From Nectonema munidae (taxonomy: Eukaryota; Nematomorpha; Nectonematoida; Nectonematidae): a stretch of DNA of 64,000 bases. A program made the translations under genes and the position numbers. The notes beneath the pieces were generated by a model. It did no database searches and was not told the origin of the DNA. It was given only the letters and a program-made list of their open reading frames with translations. The DNA is taken from contig JAUIRK010000896.1 of the NCBI GenBank assembly GCA_030549495.1, positions 1,399,501 through 1,463,500 of the forward strand. Direction: 5' to 3'. Below are positions 12,275 to 21,621 of the stretch, one piece after another. Every line of letters starts with the position of its first letter. The first letter of the stretch is position 1.

Positions 12275-13118
12275 TGAAGTTAATATTCTAAAAAGTAAAA
12301 GATGATTTGAATTTAAAATAGTAAGTTAAATTTTTGACCCCACTCATCCTCCATTTTGGTTGACGCCATTTGTGAGAGTCCCCTAAAGCTAAAAAATACC
12401 TTAGAACATATTGAACTTTTATTTTCAAAAAAAATCATTTTTACTCGTAATCATTAAATCAAAGGTTAATTTTTGGACTTTAGCCAAAAGTACAGGTTCT
12501 GAAACAGGAATGTTTTGGGATTTAGCATTTTTGACCAAAGAAAAAAAGCCTCTTCAACAGCGGGGTAAAGACTCTTTCTTGTTCTATTACGCCTTTTTCC
12601 ACTTTTCTTGTAAGATACTTTGTACCGATATGAAAATTTCTAAGTTTAAAGGAAAGAACAATTTAGAAAAGGACAAGAAATTAAGCAGTCAAAAATGGAA
12701 AATAAAGAGTATCATTTGGTGGTGTATTCGTGCAAAAGAATTCTTTTTATAATAAAAGCATATATTCATCTCCACCATCTCATTCTCCGTTACAGGATGA
12801 CACTAAAGATCGATTAACTGTAGTATAACAGGAATGCTTGGTTTCTGTATTAACAAGTTAGTCTCATAAATTTCACAATTTTATCCTTAGTATAAGGAAA
12901 ATTTATTACTAAATAGTGAGCTATTACATAAGTAATGGAAAATTATAAACGAGGTTTCAAGCGGGTTCGTTATAAAAGATCCCATTTACGTGTTAATTTT
13001 GTACAGGGGATTGGGAATCGAAGTGTTCATATTAATAACGCGATTTTACTGTAAATTGGAAACGAAATAACGCAATTGAACACGAACAAAAATATCCAAT
13101 ATTCTTTAGTACAATCGA
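12275..13118. other. 5' flank of the SLC46-like gene; no second gene recognised
   Basis: This must hold the promoter and 5' UTR of the minus-strand transporter, but I see no clear TATA box or initiator. On the minus strand an ATG near 12370 opens a short upstream frame (starting MASTKMEDEWGQ), which could be UTR sequence. A 113-residue plus-strand frame at 12411-12752 is lysine- and phenylalanine-rich, has no recognisable domain and is probably chance. Confidence 0.4.
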
Positions 13119-13503
13119 AGGACATTTGGCATGACAAAAAAAAATTTCAAACGGACATTTGTCCTAATGAACTATTTTGGATGTAACTTCTAGTAGACAA
13201 AATTATTCATCACATAATTTGTGTATAGGAGTTATGAATAATAAAATACAAAGATTTGCAAGCAGCCATGTCATATCATAACGCATTTGTCAATGTAGCT
13301 TCGAGTAGATAAGTTGTTCACCACATAATTTGTGTATAGATGTTCAGAATAGAAAAAGAAAACAAAATTACGCTGTAGATTTGTATAGAGCACAGGCTCG
13401 CAAACCTACTGGAGATTTTCGGTAAAATGTCCATTCAACGAAATGTCCGTTAGGCCAAATGTCCGTTAGGCCAAATGTCTCTCGCCCAAATGTCCGTTCA
13501 TGG
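13119..13503. mobile_element. Foldback/MULE-like non-autonomous element with GGACATTTGGC subrepeat arms
   Basis: The left arm (13119-13165) holds GGACATTTGGC and ACGGACATTTGTCC. The right arm (13424-13503) holds the reverse orientation, several tandem copies of AAATGTCCGTTAGGCC (about 16 bp). Arms made of short subrepeats in opposite orientation mark foldback elements and some MULE families. Between the arms a roughly 113-bp segment is tandemly duplicated: the phrase CACATAATTTGTGTATAG occurs at about 13212 and 13322 in matching context. There is no coding capacity, and no clear target duplication was found. Confidence 0.65.
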
Positions 13504-14970
13504 CATATTAATAAGTATGTATTTATTTTAATGCCTTTTTATAATACTCTTTTAAAGAGGCATTTATAAAGACTTTAATTTGATATAATATAGTTTGTTA
13601 GGAACAAAAAAGTCAAATAGATTTGATAAATGTAGAAAATTCTTATTCATTTCAATTATATCGCAGCGTAAAAATGTGCTCTCAACTATGACATCATTTA
13701 GCTTCACATTTGTATCACTTATAACGTATTTCAGATCAAAAAGTTCTTTCAACACTGATTTGAGTGATAAGCAAAGATAAAAGAATTTCAGCTAATCTCT
13801 TCAAACAATTATATATCGTAAAGTCTTGTCGGCTTTCAATTTTACCTCAAGTAACGCGGTTCAGCACAATAAATTTATCTACAACTCAAAGCTTCTATAC
13901 AAAATAACGTATCCGTACAGTAATTTCGAAACTGGTGCATGACATTTCGCAACTAAGAAAAGTTTGGTGTTTCGTTTTTTTCTTATTTTTGGCCACGGGA
14001 TGACTTGGCCACCAAATATCTTGACCACTTTCGAAGCTTAACGTACCGTAGGGCCACAAATGATTTTAAGTTAAATGTTGGGAACATATCACTCGTGTTA
14101 ATCATCATATGATCCAAAAATATACAACAGTTTTCAACTTCTCTTCAAATATTATTCCTCTCTAGATGAACATCATTATAATTACCATAGAATATAGAGT
14201 TTAAGACATTTGGTACCAATACCGAAAAGTTCAAAAAAAAAACTGGATAAGAAACGTCCAATACTAAAATTACACACCATCAAAAAAGTGTACTATATTT
14301 TTTCCAATCGCACAGGGTGAATGAATCCGCGTTAAAAGAAAAAAATACTATATCGATGTTGTTTCGAATAAATAAACACATCTACTTGAAGTAATTCAAA
14401 TAAAAATTTGTCAACCATATCATTTGTGTAAAAAAAAGAGAAAATCATTATTGAATTTGATGAATGGACTCAACAATTAAAACGACTAGAAATATTAACG
14501 ACTGATAAAATTTTCCAAATTTTCAATAGACGAACAACCTATTAGACAAGTAGATAAAGGAACTCAATAGCACAAAGAATAGGGTTGTTATAAGCATATA
14601 CAGTATACGCTAGTGCCCCATTTGCTATTCCAAATACAAATTTCGGAATCTTAAATGGTAGAATAACAAAAGAAAGTAAACATTTAAGCTTACTTCAATT
14701 AAACAACACTATTCGACTAATATCAACCTTTTTGGAAGGGGAATAAAGTTTCACTTTATTGACGTATAGGAATAATGTGAAAAACGTATGATGGTTGCTA
14801 GAAGCTATTCTTTAGAAGCATATATCATCTGTTCACAATGCAAAATGATAAGAAATATAAAAGATAAAAGAAAGGAAAAAATCAGAGCGATATGCAAATG
14901 GGTCTGGCTTCTTGAGTTATGCGAGATTGAGCGTGGAAATACTACAGAATAAATTACTCTTCATAAATTA
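13504..14970. other. Intergenic, nothing recognised
   Basis: AT-rich sequence without a recognisable gene or repeat. Two overlapping short frames around 13564-13780 on opposite strands show no domain and are probably chance. Confidence 0.4.
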
Positions 14971-15489
14971 TACAGTGCCGTGCAAAAGTTTTCGGCCAAC
15001 ACTGAGAAATAAACCTCTTGAAAAAAGTCATCATAGCTTTCATGATTAAATCTTTTCGAAGTCGTTATGCCTCATGCCTTTAGGTCTTATATAACATATT
15101 TGCGGTACTAGGACATAATCCCACGCTGGACAAAATCCCCCGGAAGACTCTTATGAAATTTTTCAATTTATTATGTATTAATTAGAGTATAACTTGTAAC
15201 ATGTTTCGCTACTTTTTTGATGCGAAGAGGTAGGCTGTAGTTAATCCTCTTACATTAACTGTACCCTAATGTTCGCTATCACAGATTTACAATACTTTTT
15301 TGCTGCAACAGGAAAAGATGTAGTTAATCCTACATTTTCTATACCCTGATATCCACACACTTAATTTTTTGCTTCAATTTAGTATTTGTTTGTAAGTTTA
15401 TAGTTTCAGGGAATTAAACTAATTATGAAGATACTTATAATTGTAATTTTTTTTATCATGAAATAATTTTTATTGATAATGATCATCAA

Positions 15490-15680
15490 AGCTAAGTGTT
15501 GACGGCTAGTTGGTTGATGCTCACGCACAGCCACTGGACGTCAGTTCAAACCTCATAGTTTGAACACCAAAGTGGAACTGATGAGGCTTCAATAGGCGAA
15601 ACCGGTTTTCACAAAGTGATATGACCTTTGGCTTAGTGATGATGATCAAAATACAAGAGAACTTACAATTTCTAGTTATA
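15490..15680 (+). repeat. Dispersed repeat, copy 1, with pol III-like box and hammerhead-like core
   Basis: Shares a body with the copy at about 33440-33570 (minus): a hairpin (15544-15565, GTTCAAAC / GTTTGAAC with a 6-nt loop), a hammerhead-like core (15572-15612), and a tail GATGATGATCAAAATACAAG that continues with closely similar sequence in both copies. The head, GCTAAGTGTTGACGGCTAG then TTGGTTGATGCTCACGC, plus GTTCAAACCTC at 15544, resemble the A and B boxes of a tRNA-derived SINE, but matches are loose. The second copy has the head inverted relative to the core, so the element's true limits are unclear. It lies inside the MULE. Confidence 0.6.
15572..15612 (+). ncRNA. Degenerate hammerhead ribozyme-like motif
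   Basis: In order: GTGGAA (stem I, 5' strand), CTGATGA (conserved core, 15578-15584), a 13-nt stem-loop II (GGCTTCAATAGGC), GAAA (15598-15601), CCGG, then TTTTCAC (stem I, 3' strand). Stem I can form with one bulged G. Stem II has its 5' strand GGCU but a mutated 3' strand (AGGC instead of AGCC). The cleavage triplet position reads GUU rather than GUC. Stem III would be ACC/GGU with no loop, which in known short-stem-III hammerheads is thought to work as a dimer. As it stands this copy is probably inactive. See the partner at 33506-33547. Confidence 0.45.
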
Positions 15681-15880
15681 TCTGATTATGAAGTATAATC
15701 TCATATAAGAAAAAGAAAGATGTGCAGAAACAAAATAAAACAAACAGATATTTTACGTCTGTTTTTAAGGCTGCTTATTTTTTGATGTAAATTTTTAACA
15801 AAGCTCTAGTGTAAAAATCTTTTTTCATTTGTCCAAGATAGAGTTTGTTAAAAACAATAAAGAAAAAGTGAAGTTGATTT

Positions 15881-17134
15881 ATGGAGGATTTATTTACATT
15901 AAGCAAAAAGATTTGGCGAACGGTGTGGTGTCATACGAATGTGAAAGAAGATCCGAAGCTTCTTGTAAAGCAAGATAAAATTATTGGTGAGTTGCACGGC
16001 CATCCATACAAACGCACCAGATACATCAAAATGTAAGGCCACAAAAGTAATGCAAAAAATTAAAGAACGTGCACAATATACGCAGGAAACCACTCAACCA
16101 ATAATTGCTGATAGTTGTGCATCTATATCAGAGGAAGTGACTGCAAAATGACCTTGCATCCATTTTCTCCGAAGAGATGTCCGACGCTTCGAGCAAAAAA
16201 AGAGAAATTATTTACCGTTGCCATCAAGTGCTCTTTTGGTCTTGTTTTACCCGAAAACGATGTAAAACAAGTAGCGGTAAAAACTTTCTGTTGCACGATT
16301 CAATATTTGAAAATAAAAGAATGTTGTTTGGAACGACCAAAAGCGTAAATTTCTTGAAAAATCATCCCCATTGGCGTTTAGATGGAACATTTAAAGTGGT
16401 ATCTGACATTTTTTTCAACTCTACACAATTCATGTTTGGTAGAGCATCATACTATACCTTGCATCTATGCATTATTGCCGGACAAGACCCAAACAACATA
16501 CAGCAAATTTAGAAAAGTCAAAAACTTGACTAATTATAGTCCTAGAAGTATAATGATCGATTTCGAAAAAGCAATACTGAACTCTTTGATCGTACATTTT
16601 CCTGAAGCTGAAGTTAAGGGTTGCTTTTTTCATTTATGTCAAAATATTTACAGGAAAATACAAGAGTTTGGCTTCCAAAAGCAATATTAAGAAAATGAAG
16701 AATTTTCACTTAAAATGAGAATGATACCAGCTCTTGCTTTTATTCCTCCTGAATCTGTTTGTGAAGCGTTTGAAAAACTCTATGACATAAGACCTCAAGA
16801 AATTATGCCAATTTTGGATTATTTTGAATATGACTATATTGGCAGACCATGTAGGAGACTACGTCGAAATCCCACATTTAGTATATCTCTGTGGAATATG
16901 TATTTTAGAACAAACGCGAAACTTAATTGTACTAATAACTCTTTGGAAGGATGGCATCGAAGCTTTGTATCCTTTGCTAGGTGTTCACATCCGGTAATCT
17001 GGAAATTCATTCAACTGTTGAAGCAAGAAATTAATTTTCAAGAGGTTAAGATGGCTCAAATTACTGCAGGTTTTGCTAGCGAACCACCCAGAAAAAAATA
17101 TAAAGGGCATCAAGAATTAATTCAAGTGTGCTGA
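15881..17134 (+). pseudogene. FLYWCH zinc finger / MULE transposase, decayed
   Basis: The first part (about 15881-16150) reads in pieces as YIKQKDLANGVVSYECERR..CKA, a FLYWCH finger with its later histidine region damaged. The catalytic part shows LDGTFKVV (first D, 16381), MIDFEKAI (second D, about 16559), GCFFHLCQNIYRKI (MULE C/H region) and NNSLEGWHRSF (E, about 16945), so the DDE set of a MULE transposase is visible. Frame breaks: the FLYWCH region is scrambled, there is a shift near 16400-16420, and a stop at 16688-16690. The last frame runs to a basic tail (PPRKKYKGH) and stop at 17134. A relic that once mobilised the 15104-17395 element. Confidence 0.85.
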
Positions 17135-17905
17135 CATATCAAGAAAATACTTATTTGGAGTATCTCAAAGGCATTACGTTCAACTTGGGATTTTAATCAA
17201 TTGTTTGTTCTTTAAATAAATATTTTAGCATTTTTTACTTTTCTATTGATTTGATATACGCGATTTTATTCAGAGGACATTTGCTTTCTAACAATTAGGG
17301 GGATTTTGTCTGGTAGGACTTTGTTAGGGGGATTTGGTCCATGGGGGTTATGTCCTCGGGGGATTTTGTCCTCCAGGGGTTTTTCTGCTGACACCCATAT
17401 TTGCCTCCATAGGAATAAAACTCAATTTTGTTTCATCGCTGAAAATAGCTTGCGACAAACATACTCTAAATGACTTTTTCTTTTATCCAAAACAATCTTT
17501 TTTTAATTGAACTTTGGCATAGCTGTTTTTTTAGCTGTGATGCAACTTAAAAAATTTTTTTGTAAGAATACTTTTTTTGTTTGTGTTGAAATATTTCATG
17601 ATTAAATTATTTGAATACATTGCTTGTCTTGTAGAGAAATTGGGACTTATTAGGATGTTCTTAATATTTTTGAACATTTTTTAAAATCAATTTTTGCCTA
17701 ATTTGCAATAGCTCATGTACTTTTAAATTTCAATAAATATTACTTCTAGAAAATACAAACAATTTACTTATGCCACCTTGACTTTTATTTATTAACAGAG
17801 ACTGAAACAAACAAAGGATTTAAAACAAAATATTGTCTAAAATTTATTATTAAGAAAAACCTGAATATAAGTAAAGAATTGACCGAAAACTTTTGCACGG
17901 CATTT

Positions 17906-19169
17906 TAAAGGCCAAATTGTCCAGAGGAATTCATACGGATTAAAAAACCTGAATTATGAATCTATCAATTTTTTAAAAGTGCAAATCATCATAATTCCAG
18001 AGCCCTATGAGCGGTAGTACCAGGAGGCAGGAAGTGAAATCAAAAAATAAAAATATAAAAGATGATTTCACGTCTCAAAAGTGGCGTAGCTAGACATGGG
18101 TACAGGGGCCGTGCCACGCGATGTTCCCTGTAGTGCCCCCCCCCCCCATGTACCTTATGAGATGTCATACATGGATATTTATAATTACATTTACCATGCA
18201 TTTTCTGTTAGCAACAGGGCCGGCCCTAGTGTTCGGGGGGCCCTATGCAAAATGGATTGCGCGGGGTCCAGTGTGGGTAGGAAAAAAGATTAAAAATGAG
18301 AAACAAGATTTTGAAAAAAAGAAAAGGGATTTGTTTTATTACTTTTTCATTAACACAAAATCAGGAAAAAAGCTATGCCATTCTCTCATAAATCTTTTCG
18401 CCAAGAAGACAATCTCTCGCCGAAACTGGTTAGGATATCTTAATCCCTTTTGAAATTACCTCAATAAATTTTACAAATTTTATTCTTTATCAAAACGTCA
18501 CATGGATAATACAATAAAAATATTTATTAATTAAATATAGTTAATTTACTATGTATTAATCCTTTTACTAGAAACATCAAATGCTTATTTTTATTTTAAA
18601 AAATTATCTTTTTTCTCTCCCGTGTTCAAGGGTGAAAAGATAAAGAAAAGCTTAAAGAAATAAAATTTACTTGCACAGATAATGAATGATTCAGATTTGA
18701 ATTTAATTTGTATGTGTGTGTGCGTCGTCTGTACGTGAATTGATAGGCATTCAAGTATCCAAAGATTGCAAGTTACACTTTTTTGATTGACGTGAGCGTA
18801 TATATTAGGATTGGCCACGAAAATTCTTATAGCCATCTTACATTCAGTAATAACACGTGTATATATGGTGGAAGGAAAACAAACACGTGCGTTTATTTAA
18901 TAAAGTGAAAGGGAATATAGACATGCTTCTTGAAAATGTAGACACGATTCTTAAGATATGCATACACGATCCTATGTTCCAAATGAAAAGCATTTGTCTT
19001 TCTCCGAATAAATTCATGATTGCATCCTGTTATAAAACACTGTCGTTATTACCATCTAACTTCGCAAACGTAAACCCTTTCTCTCTGTTACGACTTGTGC
19101 GCACATTGGGTGTATGACATTGGTTCACGGATAATTCGGCATCAAACAATATTAATATTGGATGGGATA
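17906..19169. other. Intergenic with two isolated hAT-like ends
   Basis: Near 18080 the sequence AGTGGCGTAGCTAGACATGG and near 18214 CAGGGCCGGCCCTAGTGTTC are typical termini of two hAT-like families, followed by a C run (18138-18147) and GGGGGGCCC. I found no matching far ends, so these look like truncated insertions stacked together. The rest is AT-rich with short biased frames and no recognised gene. Confidence 0.4.
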
Positions 19170-20056
19170 TTTAAATGCCGAGTTGTCCAAAAGCACTACC
19201 GAAATGGATGATGTTTAAAAAATTAATTCGTTTGGTATCTTTCAGTAGAAAAGAATTTTATAAAATTCAATGGCATTTGAAGCGTAATTAATAAAAATAA
19301 AATTTACTTTAGTAAAAAAGTGTCACACGGCAAACTGTCTCAGCAACGAAGTCTATCAGTGCCGTTCTTTTTATATGGTAAAAACATTTAAAATCACTCA
19401 ATAAACAAGAATACTGAAATCTTTTTTTATGAAAAGAAAATTGTTATGATAAGAATCAACGTTGCTATACGACAAAAGTGTTACGATCATTATAATAAAC
19501 TTAATTTTAAATTTCTTATTTTTAATATACCTTTGATTCGGCAACCCTCCTTTTTTAGAGTATTTATATAATAATTTTACTGTCTTTATAAACGTGAACA
19601 GAACCAAACATTCAAACGTGCTGTTGAACTGATTTTATATCGAGTAGATATTGAAATTACTCTTCAGCGAAAAAAACAAACAAATGAAATGGGGAAAGTG
19701 TGGGACATTTAGATGCAAATGTTATCTGATCGCTATTACGCAGTAACGAGAAGGGATAGAAGAGTGTGTGTATAGCATATTATTATCAGCGAATATCAAA
19801 AAATAGATATGGTTCAAGGAGAAATCGCCTTCGAGGCAATATTAAATCAAACGAATTGACCTGCTTTCATAAGTATAACTGTTTTTATACTGAAGAGAGG
19901 TTTGACAGAAGCATGTCAACTCAGCCTCGGGACAATTTGGCTTCTAAATATTAAAAAAAAAATTTCTGCGACAATTCGGAGTCTAGTATTTTTACAGTGG
20001 GACGACAATTCAGACTTAGTGATTTTATAGTTGGACAACTCGGCCTCTAATATAAT
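19170..20056. mobile_element. MULE/foldback-like element with GGACAACTCGGC arms
   Basis: The left arm contains TTAAATGCCGAGTTGTCC (about 19171-19188). The right arm contains the inverse, GTTGGACAACTCGGCCTC (about 20032-20049), plus diverged repeats GACAATTTGGCTTCTAA, GACAATTCGGAGTCTA and GACAATTCAGACTTAG at 19930-20020. A further diverged form lies outside the left arm at about 19129 (GATAATTCGGC). The interior has no recognisable coding sequence. The architecture matches the elements at 13119-13503 and 15104-17395. Exact ends and target duplication are not resolved. Confidence 0.5.
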
Positions 20057-20227
20057 TATTCTTTTTTGACAGTCCAGTTCTCAATTTTTGTGTAAAAAAA
20101 ATCTGCTTCTTGTTGTCAAGTTCCATTTGCAGTCCTGATTGATTCCTTTTTTTACTTTTATGAGTCTCTTCTCATAGATAAGCTATTCTGATAAGCAAAC
20201 ATATTGTGATTATAATTTAGAGGGTTC

Positions 20228-20760
20228 TTGGTCAAAATGGCCCAAAACTAAAACGGCCCAAAAAAAGGACTAAAAAGAAACAATACTTAAAACTAAAACA
20301 TCGAAAACTAAATTTTTAGTATTTGAACTTTGAAGCCTAGACTATTTTAAATTCTTTTAGAAGCATAAACTTTTGCTTTAAGTTTTGATCTATGAATCAA
20401 ACCTATTAATCTTTATAGGCCTTAAAATGAAACGGAAGCATTCATTTTGTTTGCTTTGAATGCTGTACTTTTATTTTATAGTATCGTTAAATTCATATCG
20501 ATTATCTGACTTAAATTTTCGTCTACAAATATTAAATTTACTTTAATCTCGAAATCGCATCTGTCTCTTCAAAACTGAAATTAAATTGTATAAGATAAAA
20601 AATTTTAATGTTGTATATTTAACGTATCTTAAGTTTTTAATTAGAACCGACCAATACCAAAATTAAAATAGCCTAAAAACAAAACGTCCAAATCTCAAAA
20701 GGAACAAGATTAAAAGACCAAAGCATAAATAGTTTGAAGCCAAAACATCTAATAAAGTAA
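20228..20760 (+). repeat. Degenerate short-period repeats (GGCCCAAAACTAAAAC-like)
   Basis: Two patches, about 20228-20310 and 20645-20757, contain loosely repeated phrases such as AAAATGGCCCAAAACTAAAA, AAAACGGCCC and CCAAAATTAAAATAGCC. Both patches face the same way. They may be a heavily mutated relative of the other subrepeat-armed elements; this is weak. The sequence between them has no recognised gene. Confidence 0.35.
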
Positions 20761-20820
20761 AATCAAATATTAACTTTTCTCACTGATTTTATATTTTGAT
20801 TGTTACTCTTTAAGTCATTT

Positions 20821-21111
20821 TGGGTCACTCATGACCCATAATAAAAACTAAAATAATTCATTGAATAGATAATCTTTTATTTCAAGATACTTTAGCGAAG
20901 AAAAAATTGACCAATTGAGCTTATAACAATAAAAAATGTTCAATTAATGTTTATGCCAAAGTTTCACCGAGTTACTTAAAAGATTTTCATTTGCTAAAGT
21001 TGTGTTCAAAATAAAAGAACTCTTCGACATTACTAATAAGACGTCATTTGACAAATTCATTGAAATATACAATGAAAATTTGACATTTCATACTTGGTCA
21101 TGAGTGACCCA
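20821..21111. mobile_element. Short TIR element (MITE), 291 bp
   Basis: The left end TGGGTCACTCATGACC (20821-20836) recurs as its exact reverse complement at the right end (21096-21111), a 16-bp perfect terminal inverted repeat. The left end is also internally palindromic (TGGGTCA..TGACCCA). No coding capacity. No TTAA, TA or longer target duplication was convincing, so the superfamily is unassigned. Confidence 0.6.
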
Positions 21112-21621
21112 CTGTGTGTTAGTGCTATCGATGAAATAGATAATTCACTAATGGCATTCGCTTCATCAATCTTTTTTCGCTCAGACTACTTTTTCATTTC
21201 AGTGTGTAACTTGAACCGTTTTTATATTTGTGTGATTACTAGAGATGTATCGGATATCCGCATTCGCATATACCGGTCACCCACAAAACTTTACATCCTC
21301 ATCCACGGATTTTTTCAGGTTGACATCCGCGTTCGCAATTTAAAATCTTTACATTTTAATTTTTAAAATTATAGCTACTTTCTCGATCCGAGATTCAAAA
21401 GTAAATTGTTCACCAATTTTGAAACAACAAATAAAGTTAAAACTTTACTTTTGAATATCATGATGAGGATAAGATTGGTAATAGTAGCATAGAAGTAAAA
21501 AGCTGCAAAAAAATGAAGAAAAGTGCTAATGAAGTTTATACCTCTTTGAATGAAGCTATGGACTCTATTCTAAACTCCTGTAGTGAAGAAGAAAACGAGA
21601 AAGAAAATGAAGCCTTTAATC

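Larger units (their letters stand above)
15104..17395 (+). mobile_element. FLYWCH-type MULE transposon with exact 9-bp target duplication
   Basis: The nonamer CATATTTGC lies directly outside both ends (15095-15103 and 17396-17404), the duplication length expected for Mutator-like elements. The left end carries GGACAAAATCCCCC at about 15128-15141. The right end carries the inverted form GGGGGATTTTGTC three or four times between 17298 and 17372, giving asymmetric, subrepeat-rich terminal inverted repeats. Between them lies a decayed FLYWCH/MULE transposase (15881-17134) and, ahead of it, an unrelated repeat with a hammerhead-like motif (15490-15680). The element sits within a Tc1-like transposase. 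Confidence 0.88.
14973..17902 (-). mobile_element. Tc1/mariner-like element, internally deleted and split by a MULE
   Basis: The left end CAGTGCCGTGCAAAAGTTTT (14973, after TA) is matched by an inverted right end TTTTGCACGGCA ending near 17902, with about 20 bp of near-identical terminal repeat. This is the Tc1-like terminus type. On the minus strand, 17429-17443 encodes FSDET, the conserved second-aspartate motif of Tc1 transposases. Joining across the MULE insertion gives GGKYV, a break, then PKGMRHNDFEKI, the conserved block that normally follows. About 640 bp of Tc1 sequence remain outside the MULE, so most of the usual 1.3-1.6 kb is gone. Stops and frameshifts make it a dead copy. Confidence 0.75.

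Noticed and set aside
12411-12752. 113-residue plus-strand frame upstream of the SLC46-like gene
   Set aside because: Low-complexity, lysine/phenylalanine-rich composition typical of chance frames in AT-rich DNA; no domain and no splice or promoter support.
12955-13065. Another pogo-like MITE (TTCGTTATAA...AACGCGATTTTACTGTA)
   Set aside because: Internal phrases resemble the 6159-6245 element, but no matching left end or TA flank could be identified.
15899-16093. Minus-strand 64-residue frame over the MULE
   Set aside because: Antisense shadow of the FLYWCH finger region, which reads on the plus strand.
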